From positions 1 through 43,455 of the forward strand of contig CAZFVR010000014.1 of NCBI GenBank assembly GCA_964522215.1: DNA of 43,455 nt, in the 5' to 3' direction. Shown one piece after another: positions 40,836 through 43,455 of the stretch (its first letter is position 1; every line of letters begins with the position of its first letter). The notes under the pieces were generated by a model, which worked only from the letters and a program-made list of their open reading frames with translations, did no database searches and was not told the DNA's origin. The position numbers and the translations under genes were made by a program. This stretch comes from CAG-390 sp964522215 (GTDB taxonomy: Bacteria > Bacillota > Clostridia > Oscillospirales > CAG-272).

Positions 40836-41983
40836 GATGCACCTCCTACAACAAAGTATGTCGGAATGCGCCGCGGTGTGGTAAATGCCTTGTATTTGTT
40901 TACAAGACCCATCTTTTGATAGTCGTCAAGCTCATCCATGTTGTAATTATATATTTTGTAGTAATCGCGGTAGTACATCATGGATGATGACCCACCGTCA
41001 AGCATTCCCGCAGTTACGGCACCGTAGCTGAGCATAAGCTGTGTAATGTCAGAGAATGTAGCACCCGGGCTTGCCGCGGTGCGGCCGTCGGTCACAACAA
41101 AAATCACAGTGCCGTCCTCGCACTGGCCTATTGCCGTGCGCTGTGAGTTTGCAACGTCGCCAAGCTTTGGCGATACCACCGCGCCGTCAACTATCAGCGA
41201 GTTGCCGGTCTGGAAGCAGCAGCCATCGCGAATGCCAAGCTCCTCCGCTTGTGCGCGGGTAAGCTTTTCGGTCACCACCAAGCGGTCGTTTTTATCAAAG
41301 CCCATAAAGGTGCTGGTAACACCGTCATTCCAAAGGCAAACACCGCCTGAATATGTAATGCCAATAGGCCTGCTGCCATTGCCGCCGCCCGTGGCGGTAT
41401 CGGGATACGCGCCGCCGTTTATCATTAAAACGGCATTGTCGCGCTCGGCAAGATCCCAAAAGCGAATGCCCGGCGCACTGCCCTTAAAATCGCTTGATGT
41501 GGCGGTGTAAACGCGAGAGGGATCCTTTATCAGCGCAACATAGGCGCGGCAGTGGGCAAGCACTACCTCCTCATAGAATATACCGTCCACGGCGCGTGAC
41601 CAATCCACCACGCGTACCTGTTCATCGTCACCGGGGGCAGGGAGTGTCACCACATCCCTGTGTTCTCCCTCATCGTTGAACCATATGCGCTCAACTATCT
41701 CCTGCTCGGGGTCGGATACGGCGGGATCTTCCGCCGCGGCAACGCCGAGTATCTCATCTATCACATCCTGCGAGAGCACCAGCCCGGGCGCCCACTTTGT
41801 GGCACTGGCCTGCATGGCCATGTTTACCAGCATATCGCGAAAGCTGCTGCTGGGGCCGTGCGCTATCGAGTACGCCAGCGTGTACACCAAAGCAAGCAGA
41901 AGTGCCAGTGTGAGTAATATTGAAATAAACACACGGGCTATCACTCCGCCTACGCTCACGCGGGACTTCCCTTTTATCTTCAT
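40832..41983 (-). CDS. Phosphodiester glycosidase (NAGPA-domain) protein
   Basis: A 383-residue protein with an N-terminal transmembrane anchor (VFISILLTLALLLALVYTLAY) and an extracytoplasmic NAGPA domain from about residue 130. Conserved blocks: MINGGAYPD, GFDKNDRLVV, RTAIGQCEDGTVIFVVTDGRT and the terminal YGAVTAGMLDGGSSSMMYY. The family is named after the enzyme that uncovers mannose-6-phosphate by cutting a GlcNAc phosphodiester; bacterial members occur in exopolysaccharide and teichoic-acid loci. It follows the glycosyltransferase gene by 48 bases. In that context a role in trimming or modifying sugar-phosphate polymers outside the membrane is likely, but unproven. Confidence 0.9.
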   Translation of the reverse strand: MKIKGKSRVSVGGVIARVFISILLTLALLLALVYTLAYSIAHGPSSSFRDMLVNMAMQASATKWAPGLVLSQDVIDEILGVAAAEDPAVSDPEQEIVERIWFNDEGEHRDVVTLPAPGDDEQVRVVDWSRAVDGIFYEEVVLAHCRAYVALIKDPSRVYTATSSDFKGSAPGIRFWDLAERDNAVLMINGGAYPDTATGGGNGSRPIGITYSGGVCLWNDGVTSTFMGFDKNDRLVVTEKLTRAQAEELGIRDGCCFQTGNSLIVDGAVVSPKLGDVANSQRTAIGQCEDGTVIFVVTDGRTAASPGATFSDITQLMLSYGAVTAGMLDGGSSSMMYYRDYYKIYNYNMDELDDYQKMGLVNKYKAFTTPRRIPTYFVVGGAS

Positions 41984-42031
41984 TATAATAAATAAACCTT
42001 TCTTTGGTCTGTAGGCATGGGTGGGTGGTGG

Positions 42032-43132
42032 TCAGCGGCGCACCTGAGAGCGCTGATCAAACACCCATTCGCGCTGCAAACGAAAACCAACAAAGTACAG
42101 CAAAGTGTCAACTATCATTTTAAAGATCGTTCTGCCTATCGGCGCATTTGCCCCCAGCAGGTAACCTATCAGGGTAACGCCGCCCGCCGAGCAGAGCATG
42201 ATGGGTATCGCCACCGCATAATATTTTAAAAGTGAGAGCCATATGTTTCCGTCGCTTTTAAACACCACGCCGCGATTGATTGCAAAATTAACGAGCGAGG
42301 AGCATATGCGTGCCGCCACCGTAGCCTCAAGTGTCAGCCATGCGACCTTGAATCCGGTGAGGGGCAGGAATTTGTACAGCAGATAAAAAAGCAAAAGGTC
42401 AATGATGGTCGCCGCGCCGGAGGAGAGCAAAAACTTAAGTATCAACGCATAGATCCTAAGTGAATCGCGCACCGGGCGGAAGTGGGAGGTCTGATTTTCC
42501 TCTATGTAAACAGTCTCTATCTTTCGCTCGCGGTATTTGATGCCAAAGCCCTTTAGTGCCAAAAGCATGTTGGTCTCATATTCGTAGCGGTCACCGCTAA
42601 CGCGGCAAAGATCCGGCAGTGTCGCGGCGGGGAAGGCACGCAGGCCTGTTTGCGTGTCTGATACGCGAAGTCCGCAAAGCACCAAAAAAACAGTGGAGGT
42701 TATGCGGTTGCCCATGCGACTGCGCGGCGGAACATCCGGGCGGGAAAAATCCCGCACACCAAGCACCAGCTCGCCGGAGGCAAGCATGTCCTCGGCACAG
42801 CCGAGAATATCGCATACCCTGTGCTGTGCATCGCCATCGGCGGTAACAACGCCCTCGCGCTCCGGGCGGTTTTTCAGGAACCACTCAAAGGCAGTCTTAA
42901 GCGCCGCGCCCTTGCCGCGGTTGACCTCGTGGGTCAGCAGTGTCAGCGCCGGGTGGTCGGCGGGGGAGGGAAAGTATTTTAAGCAGTTCTCGTGACTGCC
43001 GTCGTTTACAAGTATGATATCATCAAAGCCGGAATCCTCAAGATCGCGTATGACCGAGCCGAGCTTCTCGTCCGGGTCGTAGGACGGTACAATGACCGTA
43101 ACTCGCTTTGCTGCATCTGCTGTGGTTGGCAT
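42032..43132 (-). CDS. Glycosyltransferase family 2 fused to a GtrA-like membrane domain
   Basis: A 366-residue fusion. Residues 8-225 are a GT-A glycosyltransferase of the polyprenyl-phosphate-hexose synthase type (VIVPSYDPDEKL, ILVNDGS, EVNRGKGAALKTAFEWF, TADGDAQHR acting as the nucleotide/metal motif). After about 228 come four helices of a GtrA domain (LLLFYLLYKFLPLTGF through YFVGFRLQREWVF), a family that carries polyprenyl-P-sugars across the membrane. One protein would thus make and flip a polyprenyl-P-linked hexose. AAAGGAG before the ATG. It heads the minus-strand envelope operon from its own promoter. Confidence 0.94.
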   Translation of the reverse strand: MPTTADAAKRVTVIVPSYDPDEKLGSVIRDLEDSGFDDIILVNDGSHENCLKYFPSPADHPALTLLTHEVNRGKGAALKTAFEWFLKNRPEREGVVTADGDAQHRVCDILGCAEDMLASGELVLGVRDFSRPDVPPRSRMGNRITSTVFLVLCGLRVSDTQTGLRAFPAATLPDLCRVSGDRYEYETNMLLALKGFGIKYRERKIETVYIEENQTSHFRPVRDSLRIYALILKFLLSSGAATIIDLLLFYLLYKFLPLTGFKVAWLTLEATVAARICSSLVNFAINRGVVFKSDGNIWLSLLKYYAVAIPIMLCSAGGVTLIGYLLGANAPIGRTIFKMIVDTLLYFVGFRLQREWVFDQRSQVRR

Positions 43133-43167
43133 GATGGTCTCCTTTCGGATAACTATAATTATAAATA

Positions 43168-43196
43168 ATTATACCACATGACGAGTCCAAAAACAA
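43168..43196 (-). promoter_or_regulatory. Promoter of the envelope operon
   Basis: On the minus strand TTGTTT (43191-43196), 17 bases, TATAAT (43168-43173), 36 bases before the GT2-GtrA start codon. Confidence 0.7.
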
Positions 43197-43341
43197 TACT
43201 TTTTTTAAATCAAATAGAGGAATAAAATATTAATTTTATGGAATGCCGTCTCGACCGTGACATAATATGGCAGCCTGCAGGATCGGGCGGGAGCGGTGCG
43301 TAAAAAAATCAAAAAAAATAAAAGTTTTTTTCAAAAAGGTA

Positions 43342-43370
43342 TTGCAAAATCAAAAGAGTTGTGGTATAAT
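43342..43370 (+). promoter_or_regulatory. Promoter of tRNA-Val
   Basis: TTGCAA (43342-43347), 17 bases, TATAAT (43365-43370), 16 bases before the tRNA. The A/T-rich stretch 43197-43341 before it holds no gene. Confidence 0.85.
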
Positions 43371-43386
43371 AATCAAGCACGGTCAA

Positions 43387-43455
<69 letters not shown>

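Overview
This window looks like a chromosomal scaffold from an uncultured low-to-mid-GC Gram-positive anaerobe of class Clostridia, in the broad Oscillospirales/Christensenellales neighbourhood. That placement is an inference. It rests on the Firmicutes-type promoters (TTGACA-N17-TATAAT recurs many times), AGGAGG-type ribosome sites, a T-box leader, a YtrA-type GntR regulator with its ABC operon, LL-diaminopimelate aminotransferase, an acyl-ACP thioesterase and several DUF-type anti-sigma-like proteins. Three runs of 100 N (5088-5187, 12533-12632, 30230-30329) are scaffold gaps. No insertion sequence, prophage or CRISPR array was seen.

Layout. 1-5087: a minus-strand operon of a lipoprotein, an 803-residue permease built of two halves, and an ABC ATPase. 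5188-9305: an orphan DUF4367-like membrane protein, a small secreted protein, then a T-box leader (candidate Val specifier) controlling a BrnQ transporter and a nicotinamidase-like hydrolase. 9306-12433: a PHP-domain hydrolase and a type I phosphodiesterase/pyrophosphatase, divergently transcribed. 12434-12969: a tRNA-Gly(CCC) gene with repeated copies of its terminator and 3' end around a gap. 13073-19892: a plus-strand run of sugar isomerase, phosphohexomutase, tRNA-dihydrouridine synthase, EEP hydrolase, an unknown anchored protein and an acyl-ACP thioesterase. 20135-22425: serC-serA. 22537-24935: an ECF sigma factor with two membrane proteins. 25166-30209: ligA, asd, rsmI and a cell-wall amidase. 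30607-34136: a metallo-beta-lactamase-fold lipoprotein and a divergent dapL. 34279-38336: a GntR/YtrA-type regulator, two permeases, an ABC ATPase and a secreted propeller-like protein. 38438-38693: a frameshifted DinJ/RelB antitoxin. 38873-43132: a minus-strand envelope operon (GT2-GtrA fusion, phosphodiester glycosidase, unknown anchored protein, PAP2 phosphatase). A tRNA-Val(CAC) runs off the right end.

How the parts fit. Much of the window serves the cell envelope and its surveillance: two ABC-2-type transporters, each coupled to an extracytoplasmic propeller-like protein, an ECF sigma with membrane partners, a cell-wall amidase, and a GT2-GtrA/NAGPA/PAP2 operon that fits polyprenyl-linked sugar chemistry. 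The rest is metabolic housekeeping: serine synthesis (serCA), diaminopimelate/lysine synthesis (asd, dapL), branched-chain amino acid uptake, DNA ligation, and tRNA and rRNA modification. The strongest candidates for undescribed biology are the two ABC-plus-propeller modules, the tRNA-Gly repeat cluster, and the envelope operon's unknown NTF2-like member.
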